DNA of 41,987 nt. It comes from Bacteroidales bacterium (GTDB lineage: Bacteria; Bacteroidota; Bacteroidia; Bacteroidales; Bacteroidaceae). The notes under the pieces are model-generated. The model ran no database searches, was not told the DNA's origin, and was given only the letters and a program-made list of their open reading frames with translations. Positions 15,119 to 23,223 of the stretch are shown piece after piece (position 1 is the first letter of the stretch; each line of letters opens with the position of its first letter). The stretch is from NCBI GenBank assembly GCA_004552155.1, contig SFPF01000081.1, forward strand, positions 1 to 41,987, read 5' to 3'. The translations under genes and the position numbers were made by a program.

Positions 15119-17299
15119 TTACTCCTCTACTTTTTTTACAAACACATATCCCGCAATGTCGCCCTCGGGCGCGGCCTCTACTTCGAAGTAGAAAGGCACG
15201 CCTGCCTCAAAGGCGGTTTGCGTGAGGCGATAGGTAACGGCGGGAGTATTGGCATCGAGCACGGTCTGCATGGGCACTTCGGCGAGTTGCTCGTCGCGCT
15301 TGAATTGCACGAGTTTGCCAAGATTCAGGCGGCCGCTGCCGCGCGTGCGGACAAAGGTGATGTCGAACGTGCCGTTGCCCACCATTGCGCCCGTGTTCTC
15401 GATGCGCAGCGTGCCGCTGGCCAGTTGCTGCGATTTCCATTCGGCAAGAAACGCTCCGTAGCGGGCATAGGCGGAATAGTCGGGCGCGAAGTAAAGAGGC
15501 AGGGAGGCGTGGCGCGGGATTATTTCCGTGATGGCGCGGAAGTCACTTTTGTTGTCCACCGTGACAGGCGTGGCATAGACGGCGGAATGGGCGTGCGGAT
15601 AAGTACCGTCGGTCGTGTAGCGAATGGTTGCGCCCTGCACGGACGGGGCTAAGGTGAAGCGCACCTTGCCGTCAATCTCTTCTTCCGCAACGATGCGCGG
15701 CTCGGGAACGCGATAGGTGCAGCCCTTATGGTCGAGGCGGGCAAAGTGGGTGGAGATGCGGTCGCGGAAGTCGGGCCAACTGCGGCGGTCGGTGCGCGTC
15801 CAACCCAGTTCCGCCACAGCGAGGAGGCGGGGGAAGGTGAGGTATTCCGCGTAGTTTTCGGAGCGGTTCTCGTTGAGCGGAGCAATCTCCTGCAACATCG
15901 TGCCGTGGATAAACTGGTCGCTCCAGAAGCAGCCCTGAACGCCGAGCACCGTGCCCGTGGCGGCATACTCGCCCGTGGGCATCGAATAGCATTTCTCTAA
16001 AGAAATGGGCGGCATCCACGTGGCGGCCTTCACCTCGCCGGGCGTGCGGCCTTCGGGAAAGTCGAGGTAAACGTGCGTGGCAGGCGAGAGAATGGCCTTA
16101 TGCCCGAGCCGCGTGGCCTGAATGGTGTCGGCCACGTTGTGCCAAATGGCAGCCACAACGGGCTGGCTCACCGCGCCGCGCTGGATAATCTCTTCCCAGC
16201 CGACAATCGTTTTGCCTTTCTCTTTCATCATATTTGCCACCACGTTTGTGAGATAGCCCTGCAAGTCGGACGTCTTTTCCAATCCCTCGCGCCGCAGCAC
16301 CGCCTGGCACTTCGGGCATTCCTGCCAACGGTCGTAGACCGCCTCGTCGCCGCCGATGTTGATGTATTTGGAGGGAAAGAGTGCCACGGTTTCTTCAAGC
16401 ACGTCGGCGAGGAATTGATAGGAACTTTCCTTGCCCACGCAGAGCAGGTCGCGGCTGATGAAGTGCTGGTTGGGCACTTCGTGCTGCTTGCCCGTGCAGC
16501 AGAGCCACGGATAGGCCGCCACAGCGGAGAGCATGTGGGCAGGGAACTCGATTTCGGGGATAATCTCCACGCCCCGCACGGCGGCGTAGGCAATCATCTC
16601 CTTGATTTCCTCCTGCGTGTAGAAACCGCCGAGGCGCTTTTCGTTCTTGCCCGCCCACGCGCCGATTTCCGTGAGGCGCGGATATTTCTTGATTTCGAGG
16701 CGCCAGCCCGAGTCGTCGATGAGGTGGAGTTGGAGTTTATTCATCTTATACATCGCCATCATGTCGATGTATTTCTTCACAAAGTCTTTGTCGTAAAAAT
16801 AGCGTGCCACGTCGAGCATCATGCCTCGCCACGGGTGGTCGGGCGCGTCGGTCACACTGATGCAGGGCACGCTCCACTTTGCGTCGGATTGGAGGGACGC
16901 GCTGTAGATTTCGGGCGGAAGGAGTTGCAGGAGGGTTTGTATGCCGTAGAACACGCCGCTCTTGTCGTGCCCGCAAATCGCGATGCGCTTGCCGCTGACC
17001 TCAAGCGTGTAGCCTTCGGGGGCAGGGACGCGCAGCGTGTCTATTTCGAGCAGGATGCCGGCGCGGCTTTTCTTGCCCGCCTCTTTCCAGCGGAAGCCGG
17101 TGGAGCGGCGCACGGTTTGCAGCAAGTACTCTGCCTGCTCCGTGCAGGCGGCATCGTAGGCAATCGCCATGTCGGGCGTCAGCGTGAACGAGCCTTCCTT
17201 CGCGATTATTTGCGCGGGTTTGGGGATAATGGAAACGGTTTGCGCCTCAATGCCAGGGGCAGAAACCGACAGAAGCAGGCACAGCGCGGCCTTAAACAT
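15119..17299 (-). CDS. GH20 beta-N-acetylhexosaminidase, exported
   Basis: 726 residues from ATG 17299, which gives the signal peptide MFKAALCLLLSVSAPGIEA. A GH20b N-terminal domain (about 22-145) precedes the TIM barrel: WRGMMLDVARYF; HLIDDSGWRLEIKKYPRLTE; IPEIEFPAH; and NIGGDEAVYDRW with the catalytic Asp-Glu pair (about 317-318) typical of substrate-assisted GH20 enzymes. GVQGCFWSDQF and ENYAEYLTFPRLLAVAELGWT close the barrel. A chitobiase-type C-terminal domain follows (IRYTTDGTYPHAHSAVY) with extra beta modules. It removes terminal GlcNAc/GalNAc, for example from mucin-type or N-glycans, in the periplasm or at the surface. It follows the TRIC-like gene by 46 bases on the same strand. Confidence 0.93.
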   Translation of the reverse strand: MFKAALCLLLSVSAPGIEAQTVSIIPKPAQIIAKEGSFTLTPDMAIAYDAACTEQAEYLLQTVRRSTGFRWKEAGKKSRAGILLEIDTLRVPAPEGYTLEVSGKRIAICGHDKSGVFYGIQTLLQLLPPEIYSASLQSDAKWSVPCISVTDAPDHPWRGMMLDVARYFYDKDFVKKYIDMMAMYKMNKLQLHLIDDSGWRLEIKKYPRLTEIGAWAGKNEKRLGGFYTQEEIKEMIAYAAVRGVEIIPEIEFPAHMLSAVAAYPWLCCTGKQHEVPNQHFISRDLLCVGKESSYQFLADVLEETVALFPSKYINIGGDEAVYDRWQECPKCQAVLRREGLEKTSDLQGYLTNVVANMMKEKGKTIVGWEEIIQRGAVSQPVVAAIWHNVADTIQATRLGHKAILSPATHVYLDFPEGRTPGEVKAATWMPPISLEKCYSMPTGEYAATGTVLGVQGCFWSDQFIHGTMLQEIAPLNENRSENYAEYLTFPRLLAVAELGWTRTDRRSWPDFRDRISTHFARLDHKGCTYRVPEPRIVAEEEIDGKVRFTLAPSVQGATIRYTTDGTYPHAHSAVYATPVTVDNKSDFRAITEIIPRHASLPLYFAPDYSAYARYGAFLAEWKSQQLASGTLRIENTGAMVGNGTFDITFVRTRGSGRLNLGKLVQFKRDEQLAEVPMQTVLDANTPAVTYRLTQTAFEAGVPFYFEVEAAPEGDIAGYVFVKKVEE

Positions 17300-17345
17300 G
17301 ATGAATAGATTTAGTGGTAAAGTGGGGGCGCGTTGCAAAAAAAAC

Positions 17346-17963
17346 TTACTCTTCTCCTTTAAGCGTGGGCAGGTGCAGGCGGTATTTCACAGCGAGTATG
17401 CGCATGAGGAACACCACGATGCCGCAGATGATGCCCGAAGGCACGGTGCTGAGGCCGCAGCGGGCGCAAATGAAGTAGGCAATGCCGCCGAGCACGCAGG
17501 CGAGGGCGTAGATTTCTTTGCGGAAAATGAGCGGCTCTTCGTTGATGAACACGTCGCGCAGCACGCCGCCGCCTGCACCCGTCAGCGTGCCCATGATGAT
17601 GGCCGTCCAGAAGGGGAAGCCCGCCGTGATAGTCTTTTCAACGCCCGTCACGGTGAAGAGCGCGAGGCCGATGGTGTCGAATAGGAACCACGTGTTGTTT
17701 TGCCGCACCAGCAACTTGCGGAAGATAATCACCCACGCGAGGGCTATGGCGGAGCAAATCAGATAAAAGGAGTTGCTCATCCAAAAAGGCGACTGTCCGA
17801 GTAGCACGTCGCGCATCGTACCGCCGCCAATTGCGGTGGTTACGCCGACCACATACGCGCCGAAAAGGTCGAAATGCTTGGCAGAGGCAAGACGAATGCC
17901 CGAGATGGCAAAGGCGAGCGTGCCGATAAAGTCGAAGACTTGAACAAGAGTTATTTCAAACAT
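17346..17963 (-). CDS. TRIC-family (UPF0126/YadS-like) membrane cation channel
   Basis: 205 residues from ATG 17963; a TTG three codons upstream is possible but weaker. Two homologous halves of about three membrane helices each carry the family hallmarks GTLAFAISG, GGGTMRDVLLG and GAGGGVLRDVFI. The glycine-rich, Arg-Asp-bearing half-helix pairs are those of trimeric intracellular cation channels. Inner membrane; probably a K+/monovalent cation channel by family knowledge, with the physiological role in bacteria unclear. It sits 22 bases after the dehydrogenase gene. Confidence 0.88.
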   Translation of the reverse strand: MFEITLVQVFDFIGTLAFAISGIRLASAKHFDLFGAYVVGVTTAIGGGTMRDVLLGQSPFWMSNSFYLICSAIALAWVIIFRKLLVRQNNTWFLFDTIGLALFTVTGVEKTITAGFPFWTAIIMGTLTGAGGGVLRDVFINEEPLIFRKEIYALACVLGGIAYFICARCGLSTVPSGIICGIVVFLMRILAVKYRLHLPTLKGEE

Positions 17964-17985
17964 TGTTATCAAAAAAATATACGCG

Positions 17986-18948
17986 TTAGTTCACCACGCT
18001 CTTAGGCGTGCCAGCAAGATATGCCTCAATATTGTCAGCAATAATATTTATGATGCGTGCGCGGGCGTCGGCCGTAGCCCAAGCCACGTGGGGCGTTAGG
18101 AAGCAGCGCGGCGCGGCGAGCAGGGGATTGTCGGCGGCGGGCGGTTCTTGCGACATCACGTCGGCGCAGTAGGCAAAGAGTCTTCCCTCGCTGAGCGCAT
18201 CGGCCACGGCGCGGTCGTCCACCAGTCCGCCGCGTGCCGTGTTGACGAGCGTGAGGCGGGGATTGGCTTTTGCGAGGAGCGCGGCGTTCACGAATTGGCG
18301 GTTATCGGGCGTGAGCGGACAGTTGAGGCTCACGAAGTCGCAAGAGGCAAATGCCTCTTCGAGCGAAATCTTGACTACGTCGGCGGGCAGGGCTTCCTGC
18401 GGTTTGGAGGTGACGGCATGGAGTTGCAGGCCGAAGGGGCGCATCACGTCGCTCACGGCGCGGCCGATGTTGCCGAAGCCCACGATGGCGGCCTTGCGCC
18501 CCACGAGTTCTATTTGCGGGTACTCGTTCATGCAGAAGTCTGCGCTGCGGCTCCACCCGCCTTCATGGCAGCGCGGCGAATAGCGGCCTACGCTGTTGGT
18601 CACTTCGAGTATGTGCGCCATGACCATTTGCGCCACGGCGCGCGTGCTGTAGCCGGCGCAGTTGCACACGGGGATATTGCGGCTGCGCGCCGCCTTGATG
18701 TCTACCACATCGAAGCCCGTGGCTGCCACGCAGATGAGGCGCAGGGCGGGCAGGGCGTTGATGGTTTCGGCCGTGAGGCGCGTTTTGTTTACAATGATGA
18801 TTTCTGCTTCGGCGGCGCGAGTGAGCACGTCTTCGGGCGCGGTGCGGTCGTAGACCATCAGCGTGCCCAATGCCTCGATCTTTTTCCAACCGAGGTCGCC
18901 GGGATTTACGGTATATCCGTCAAGGAATACAATTTTTGGAAAGTGCAT
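17986..18948 (-). CDS. D-2-hydroxyacid dehydrogenase (NAD-dependent)
   Basis: 320 residues from ATG 18948. The frame stays open for about 47 codons further upstream, but that part lies in repeat-rich DNA and has no homology. Order: catalytic domain (VFLDGYTVNPGDLGW), Rossmann NAD site AIVGFGNIGRAVSDVMRPFG, LNCPLTPDNRQFVN, VNTARGGLVDDRAVADAL with the active-site Arg, and LTPHVAWATADARAR with the catalytic His. It reduces a 2-keto acid (hydroxypyruvate, glyoxylate or similar) with NADH. Cytosolic. It heads a short run with the channel and GH20 genes. Confidence 0.9.
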   Translation of the reverse strand: MHFPKIVFLDGYTVNPGDLGWKKIEALGTLMVYDRTAPEDVLTRAAEAEIIIVNKTRLTAETINALPALRLICVAATGFDVVDIKAARSRNIPVCNCAGYSTRAVAQMVMAHILEVTNSVGRYSPRCHEGGWSRSADFCMNEYPQIELVGRKAAIVGFGNIGRAVSDVMRPFGLQLHAVTSKPQEALPADVVKISLEEAFASCDFVSLNCPLTPDNRQFVNAALLAKANPRLTLVNTARGGLVDDRAVADALSEGRLFAYCADVMSQEPPAADNPLLAAPRCFLTPHVAWATADARARIINIIADNIEAYLAGTPKSVVN

Positions 18949-19021
18949 ATTGCTGTGAGTTAGGGCGCGAAAACGCCGCCCGATTGTTTTTATTTGTTTG
19001 TTTTTACCACGAATTATTTTT

Positions 19022-19218
19022 TTTGCCCACGTACACGAATCTTGTTCAATGAATAAAATGGCGACCTGTTCGGTCGCACGAATTTTCACTAATTCAATGA
19101 TTGCATTAGAGATTTTCGGCTATATTCAGCGTTATTCGTGTGATTAGTGCGACCGAACAGGTCGCTATTAAAACGCAAAGAATGAGATTCGTGTAAATTC
19201 GTGTGATTCGTGGGCAAT
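19022..19218. repeat. CACGAAT-type inverted repeat element, long copy
   Basis: Outer ends TGCCCACG (19024-19031 region) and CGTGGGCA (19209-19216) are inverted. An internal 19-bp perfect inverted pair (GCGACCTGTTCGGTCGCAC at 19061-19079 with 19147-19165) can form a long cruciform, and each arm also folds on itself (GCGACC/GGTCGC). A GATTTTCGGC stretch lies in the loop. The related shorter copy is at 25272-25395. It fills most of the 321-base gap 18949-19269, which has no gene. Confidence 0.8.
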
Positions 19219-19269
19219 AAATTATTTGTGGACACAATAATTATTCCTGGTTAATTCAACTAATTCATT

Positions 19270-20496
19270 TTATTTCAATTCAAACAAGATTTTTGCGTAG
19301 CCCACGAGGCGGTCGTAGCGGTCGCCCGTGCGGCGGTAATAGAGCAGGGCGGCGTATTCGTTGCTCGTTTGGTAGAAATCGCCTTCGTAGGGCGCAGTCA
19401 GCCCCTTTTCGGGCTGCGCTTCGGAGAGCGCGAGATATTGGTAACTGTAATAGCCCTGCTTGAGGAGCACGGCGGCGGTGTAGGCCTGTGCCTCCGCGTC
19501 GTAGTGGAGTTCGTATTCATCGCTGAAAGCAAAGTCCGTCCAGCGTCCGTCGAGGAAGATTCTGCGCCCCGGCACATAGTCTGTCTCGAGCGCGAAATGC
19601 GTCACGAGGTAGTCCGCGTCGTACAGATAGTTGCGGCGCGGTGTGTCGGGCATCACCGTAGCGTGGTAGTAAGGGTCGTAATAGCGAATATGGTCGAGGT
19701 GCATGCCCGGATAGCGTGTGGCGGGCATTTCCATTTTGCGGTATTCGTTGCCGGCATTGAAAATCAGGTCGCGGCAGTGCTCCCAAAGCAGCACGCCGCC
19801 GCTCACCGATGTGGGGCGAATGCCGAAAAGGGCGTTGTCCGTGCGGCGGTTTTGCGTCACGATGAGTTTCACCTCGCTGCTCGCATCGCGCAGCGGCAGG
19901 CTGCCGAGGTCGGCGCGCAGTGAAAGTTGCTGGTGGGTGGCGTTGCGGTCAATCTCTGTATCGGTGTCGCAGGTTATCGACAAGCCCGCGCAACTTTCGT
20001 TCACGGCAAAATATGCCACGAACGCGGTCTCCTCCTCGCCCTCGTCGTTCTCCGTCTTCACCGTGATGCGGTAGTTGCCCGAGAGTTTCGGCCGCACGTT
20101 GGCGTTGGGAATGGATAGCGTGTAGTGTGTGTAGAGCACGGAGGTATTGAGGCTGTTCTCGTAATCCTCTATTACGTCCTCGCTGGCGGGTGAGGCGAGA
20201 TATTCCGTATCAAACAGTTCCTCGTTGAGCGTGCCGTCGGCATTGCATTGCTCCACCGTGTAGGTGTATCGCCGGTACTCGTGCGTGAGATCGTCGAAGG
20301 CAAGCGTCACGCGGTCGCCGCTGCCCAGCGCAATGACGGGCAGGCGCTCAAAGTCGCCGTTCACGCCGAGTTGCACCGTGCGGATATGCCGCGCCTTCTG
20401 CGTGCAACTGCCCGGCAGCACCGTCTGCGCTTCTGCCGCCCCGCAAAAGGCGAGGCAGAACAAGAGCGTATATATATATAATATTGTGTGTCGCAT
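19270..20496 (-). CDS. Type IX secretion system plug-like protein (DUF5103)
   Basis: 408 residues with a signal peptide (TLLFCLAFCGAAEAQ). A beta-rich N-terminal plug domain (about 35-150: RHIRTVQLGVNGDFERLPVIALGSGDRVTLAFDDL; the family's 'Y-x-Y-T-V-x-x-C' strand appears as RYTYTVEQCNADG) precedes the DUF5103 C-terminal part with AGNEYRKMEMPATRYPGMHL, YLYDADYLVTHFAL and the terminal EYAALLYYRRTGDRYDRLVGYA. The family plugs the SprA translocon on the periplasmic/outer-membrane side of the type IX secretion system. No other T9SS gene lies in the window. The fucosidase gene ends 123 bases upstream of its start. Confidence 0.82.
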   Translation of the reverse strand: MRHTILYIYTLLFCLAFCGAAEAQTVLPGSCTQKARHIRTVQLGVNGDFERLPVIALGSGDRVTLAFDDLTHEYRRYTYTVEQCNADGTLNEELFDTEYLASPASEDVIEDYENSLNTSVLYTHYTLSIPNANVRPKLSGNYRITVKTENDEGEEETAFVAYFAVNESCAGLSITCDTDTEIDRNATHQQLSLRADLGSLPLRDASSEVKLIVTQNRRTDNALFGIRPTSVSGGVLLWEHCRDLIFNAGNEYRKMEMPATRYPGMHLDHIRYYDPYYHATVMPDTPRRNYLYDADYLVTHFALETDYVPGRRIFLDGRWTDFAFSDEYELHYDAEAQAYTAAVLLKQGYYSYQYLALSEAQPEKGLTAPYEGDFYQTSNEYAALLYYRRTGDRYDRLVGYAKILFELK

Positions 20497-20505
20497 CGCG
20501 CTTTT

Positions 20506-20631
20506 GTCTACTTGTCTACTCGTTTACTTGTTTACTTCGTGATTTTCGGCTGCGCTCGGCATAGTCCGAACAAGTTCGGCTCTGCGCTCGCTTGCACGAA
20601 AATCTCCTCGTTTACTTGTCTACTTGTCTAC
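20506..20631. repeat. Octamer arms flanking a GATTTTCG palindromic repeat
   Basis: GTYTACTY units occupy 20506-20537 and 20609-20631. Between them, 20541-20604 is an element with GATTTTCG/CGAAAATC ends and an internal CCGAAC-AA-GTTCGG palindrome (20566-20579). The same pairing of octamer with this element recurs at 41797-41890. The last codons and stop of the fucosidase gene (20620-20631) are read from the octamer array. Confidence 0.8.
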
Positions 20632-21894
20632 AATCTCCACAATGAAATCGGGCTCGTCGGCTTTGAGCGCACCGATGCCGGAAAGGTCGAGTGAGAGCGT
20701 GCCGCTCTTTTTGTCGAACTTGTAAGGTAGGGGCTTGCCGTCGGCGAGGCAGCGCACAGAGCGCACTTTTTTCAGTCCGGCAATCTGCTGGCTTTGCGGC
20801 AAGGAGTCGCAGATGAAGTGCAGAAACAGACGGTCGGCAGTGCGCGTGGCTGTGAAGGTTTCCGTTTCGTAGCCGCCCGCCTCCGTGCCATAAATCGTTT
20901 CGCCGTATTGCTTCAGCCACGCGCCCATGCCTTTCAGCCTTTCGAGGGCGGCGGCAGTCGCGCCCTTACCGGCCGTGCGCACAAGGAGGCGTATGAGTTG
21001 TTTTACAGACTTGTAGTTTTGGTCTTTCACCTTATAGCCCCACATGCCGTTCATCGTCTGGCACGTTTCGAGCGGCAGTTTGCCTACTTCCTGCCCCGAG
21101 AGCCCTGCGGTGTTCTCGCCCGGCACGTCGCGCTCGAAGATTTGAATATCCTCGCCGGGAAACGGCGTTTGATGGTGGTTGTTGCCCACGAGGCACGCCG
21201 GTTGCAAGTGATGAATGAGCGCATACTGATGGTCGAGTTGCCAGTCGAACGCCACGCTGTCCTCGTCGTGGTCCCACCAACCGTCAAACCAGATGGCATC
21301 AACCTTGCCATAGTTAGTAAGCAGTTCCGTGAGTTGCGCGTTCATAAAGTTGTAATAGCCCTGCCAATCGGCCTTGCCTTTCCAACCCGTGCCGCGGCCC
21401 GTGCGCCCCCGAGGATAGTCCTGCCGCGTCCAGTCGATATGCGAATAATAGAGGTGGAGTCCCATGCCTTGGCTGTGGCACTCGTCGGCGAGGTCGCGCA
21501 AAACGTCGCGTCCGTAAGGCGTGTGCATGATGTTGTAGGGGCTTTGCGCCGTGTTCCACATAGAAAAGCCGTCGTGGTGCCTCGTCGTGAAACAAATATA
21601 CTTAGCCCCCGCCTCCTTGAACGCGGCAATCCATTGCTTGGCATCGAAACGGTGGGGATAGAAAGCGTCGGCCGCTTTGGCGTATTCCTGCGCGTTGATG
21701 TTTTCGTTGGTCATGAACCATTCGCCCTGCGCAAACGTGCTGTAAATGCCCCAGTGCAGGAAGATGCCCAGCCTTTTTTCGGCAAAGGCCTTGCGTGCCG
21801 CCAAGTTCTCGGGCGTAGGAATATAGGTCGCCGTCTGAGCGGCAAGCCCCGTGGCTGCAGCCAGGAAGAAGAGAAGAGGGAAGATGCGTTTCAT
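20620..21894 (-). CDS. GH29 alpha-L-fucosidase with a missing core segment
   Basis: 424 residues from ATG 21894 (signal peptide KRIFPLLFFLAAATGLAAQ). GH29 features: FLHWGIYSTFAQGEW, CFTTRHHDGFSMW, YYSHIDW and DAIWFDGWW with the nucleophile Asp, then FERDVPGE. The family's invariant strand after GKGA (NLLLNIGP plus PxGxI) is absent: GKGA joins directly to TAAALERLKGMG near 20958, an apparent in-frame loss of about 14 codons. A beta domain follows. The enzyme should cut terminal fucose from host glycans, but without this barrel strand the product as read would probably not fold. Its final residues and stop codon fall in an octamer repeat. Confidence 0.88.
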   Translation of the reverse strand: MKRIFPLLFFLAAATGLAAQTATYIPTPENLAARKAFAEKRLGIFLHWGIYSTFAQGEWFMTNENINAQEYAKAADAFYPHRFDAKQWIAAFKEAGAKYICFTTRHHDGFSMWNTAQSPYNIMHTPYGRDVLRDLADECHSQGMGLHLYYSHIDWTRQDYPRGRTGRGTGWKGKADWQGYYNFMNAQLTELLTNYGKVDAIWFDGWWDHDEDSVAFDWQLDHQYALIHHLQPACLVGNNHHQTPFPGEDIQIFERDVPGENTAGLSGQEVGKLPLETCQTMNGMWGYKVKDQNYKSVKQLIRLLVRTAGKGATAAALERLKGMGAWLKQYGETIYGTEAGGYETETFTATRTADRLFLHFICDSLPQSQQIAGLKKVRSVRCLADGKPLPYKFDKKSGTLSLDLSGIGALKADEPDFIVEIVDK

Positions 21895-21936
21895 AGATAG
21901 AGGAAAATAAAAGTTTTTACAAAACCATATACCCTG

Positions 21937-21944
21937 CAAAAGTA
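21937..21944 (-). promoter_or_regulatory. -7 element of the fucosidase gene
   Basis: TACTTTTG on the minus strand fits TAnnTTTG and places a start near 21930, about 36 bases before the ATG. No matching -33 TTTG is visible. Confidence 0.4.
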
Positions 21945-21959
21945 CGTTTTTCCACCGTA

Positions 21960-21994
21960 TTTGCCGCTTATCTGCCATGAAAATAGTAATTTTG
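21960..21994 (+). promoter_or_regulatory. Candidate promoter of RNase P RNA
   Basis: TTTG (21960-21963), then 23 bases, then TAATTTTG (21987-21994). The spacing is a little long for the consensus. The predicted start, near 22001, is about 20 bases before the first paired base of the RNA. It is divergent from the fucosidase promoter. Confidence 0.45.
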
Positions 21995-22020
21995 CTGCCA
22001 GATAATGATATTTTAGAAAC

Positions 22021-22436
22021 CAGACGGGCGGTCTGTCGCATGCGTCCCGATGGCGCATGAGGAAAGTCCGGGCAACATAGAGCACTTCGCTTTCTAACGG
22101 GAAGTTGTCCGCGAGGGCAAATCAGTGCAGAAGAAAATAACCGCCCCTCCTTTGCCTTTCGGGGCATCGGAGAGGTAAGGGTGAGAAAACGGGGTAAGAG
22201 CCCGTTGGCATCGGTGGCGACATCGGTGTCGTGCACATCGGAGGTTGAAAGTTCGCGTAAACCGGTGAGAGAGGGTTGCTCGCCCGAAATCCTGCTTCCT
22301 TCGGGGGCAGAGATGCATCGGAGGGTAGAACGATAACGGCGCGGCGGTTTCGGCCGGCCGCCCAGATAAATGACAGGCACGCGGCGCGGATTTATTTTCG
22401 CTGCGGCGTACGAAACCCGGCTTATAGCCCGTCTGA
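22021..22436 (+). ncRNA. rnpB: RNase P RNA (type A)
   Basis: The catalytic RNA of RNase P, which removes 5' leaders from tRNA precursors. P1 is formed by CAGACGGGC (22021-22029) with GCCCGTCTG (22427-22435). The conserved 5' core GAGGAAAGTCCGGGC, the AGAGG/GGTAAGGGTGAGAAAACGG region, the GATAAATGACAGGC stretch and the 3' ACGAAACCCGGCTTAT core are all present in order. The total of about 415 bases suits a Bacteroidetes type A RNA. T-rich sequence follows P1. It lies just upstream of two tRNA genes with their own promoter. Confidence 0.96.
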
Positions 22437-22459
22437 TTTCTATTTTTCTTATAAAATAG

Positions 22460-22490
22460 TTTGCAGTTTTAAGAATTGTTCTTAACTTTG
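22460..22490 (+). promoter_or_regulatory. Promoter of the tRNA-Lys genes
   Basis: TTTG (22460-22463), 19 bases, then TAACTTTG (22483-22490): a perfect Bacteroidetes promoter. Start predicted near 22497, 41 bases before the first tRNA. Confidence 0.8.
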
Positions 22491-22537
22491 CACCCGCAAA
22501 ACGGAAAGCAACCGCAAGTTCCGCTTTTGCACGCCAA

Positions 22538-22610
22538 GCACTCTTAGCTCAGTTGGTAGAGCAACTGACTCTTAATCAGTGGGTCCAGGGTTCGAGCCCC
22601 TGAGAGTGTA
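22538..22610 (+). tRNA. tRNA-Lys (anticodon CTT), copy 1
   Basis: Acceptor GCACTCT/AGAGTGT (first pair G-T), D-arm TAGCTCAGTTGGTAGA, anticodon loop CTCTTAA (CTT), T-arm CAGGGTTCGAGCCCCTG. CCA is not encoded. Confidence 0.95.
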
Positions 22611-22665
22611 CAATGTCACGGCGGAGGCCGTACAGGTTTGCATAATATTTTGATTTAAGATTGAT

Positions 22666-22738
22666 GCACTCTTAGCTCAGTTGGTAGAGCAACTGACTCT
22701 TAATCAGTGGGTCCAGGGTTCGAGCCCCTGAGAGTGTA
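22666..22738 (+). tRNA. tRNA-Lys (anticodon CTT), copy 2
   Basis: Identical to the first copy, 55 bases downstream, followed 3 bases later by a strong terminator. The two are one transcript. Confidence 0.95.
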
Positions 22739-22741
22739 CGA

Positions 22742-22782
22742 AGTCCGCCGCTTTGTCGCAAGGCAAGGCGGCGGACTTTTTT
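22742..22782 (+). terminator. Terminator of the tRNA-Lys operon
   Basis: AGTCCGCCGC (22742-22751) pairs perfectly with GCGGCGGACT (22768-22777), followed by TTTTTT. Confidence 0.9.
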
Positions 22783-22842
22783 GTATCCGGGCTATCGCAT
22801 TCACCATTTTCTATACGCATTTTTTTACCCCGAAAGACCCGT

Positions 22843-22942
22843 CAACCCAGCACTATTCTCGCTATCCTATTAAATATCAAACGAATAAAAGTGACGAGTT
22901 GAAAACACAAACCCGTCACAACCTTGCATTTGTGCTGGGTTG
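22843..22942. repeat. Nested inverted-repeat element with AACCCAGCAC ends
   Basis: CAACCCAGCAC (22843-22853) is the inverse of GTGCTGGGTTG (22932-22942). Inside, GTGACG (22891-22896) pairs with CGTCAC (22914-22919). It forms part of the 441-base gene-free gap 22783-23223. It could be a palindromic intergenic repeat or a structured RNA. Confidence 0.55.
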
Positions 22943-23035
22943 GGGGCCGAGATACCAGCCTGAAAATTTTTAGTAGCCGGGAGAAAGTTTTTACTTTCTG
23001 CCTGATATTTTTTACTATCTGCGCAGAAAAAGTTT

Positions 23036-23115
23036 GTTACAAAGTTTGTAACGCTTGTTACAAAGTTTCTAACACATGTTACAAAGTTTGTAATACATGT
23101 TACAAACTTTGTAAC
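23036..23115. repeat. Array of four 17-bp palindromes with exact 21-bp period
   Basis: GTTACAAAGTTTGTAAC and near-copies begin at 23036, 23057, 23078 and 23099. Each is itself an inverted repeat (GTTACAAA/TTTGTAAC), and the joining 4 bases vary (GCTT, ACAT, ACAT). Two helical turns separate the centres, as in operator or iteron arrays. The array lies between the tRNA terminator and the 3' end of a convergent glycosyltransferase gene. No gene overlaps it that I trust. Confidence 0.8.
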
Positions 23116-23157
23116 AAAAACTTTCTTATAGAATAGTGAAAAACATCAAGGGGCAGA

Positions 23158-23198
23158 TAAAAAATATCTCCGAGGAAATAAAAAATTTCTCGGAGATA
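23158..23198 (-). terminator. Hairpin terminator of the 23224-24453 gene
   Basis: TATCTCCGAG (23165-23174) pairs with CTCGGAGATA (23189-23198), extended by AAAT/ATTT with one bulge. On the minus strand it is followed by TTTTTTA. It lies about 25 bases past the stop codon. Confidence 0.75.
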
Positions 23199-23223
23199 GT
23201 TCGCAATTGAAGTTATGAAAAAT

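Noticed and set aside
22072..22380. Minus-strand extension of the fucosidase frame to 22380
   Set aside because: It runs backward through RNase P RNA. The signal peptide at 21894 gives the proper start.
23036..23115. The 21-bp array as a Cys/Tyr-rich repeat protein (CYKVCNT units, frame 22924-23136)
   Set aside because: The 21-base period gives seven-codon repeats automatically. The frame starts in unrelated DNA, and the palindromic symmetry explains the sequence better than coding does.
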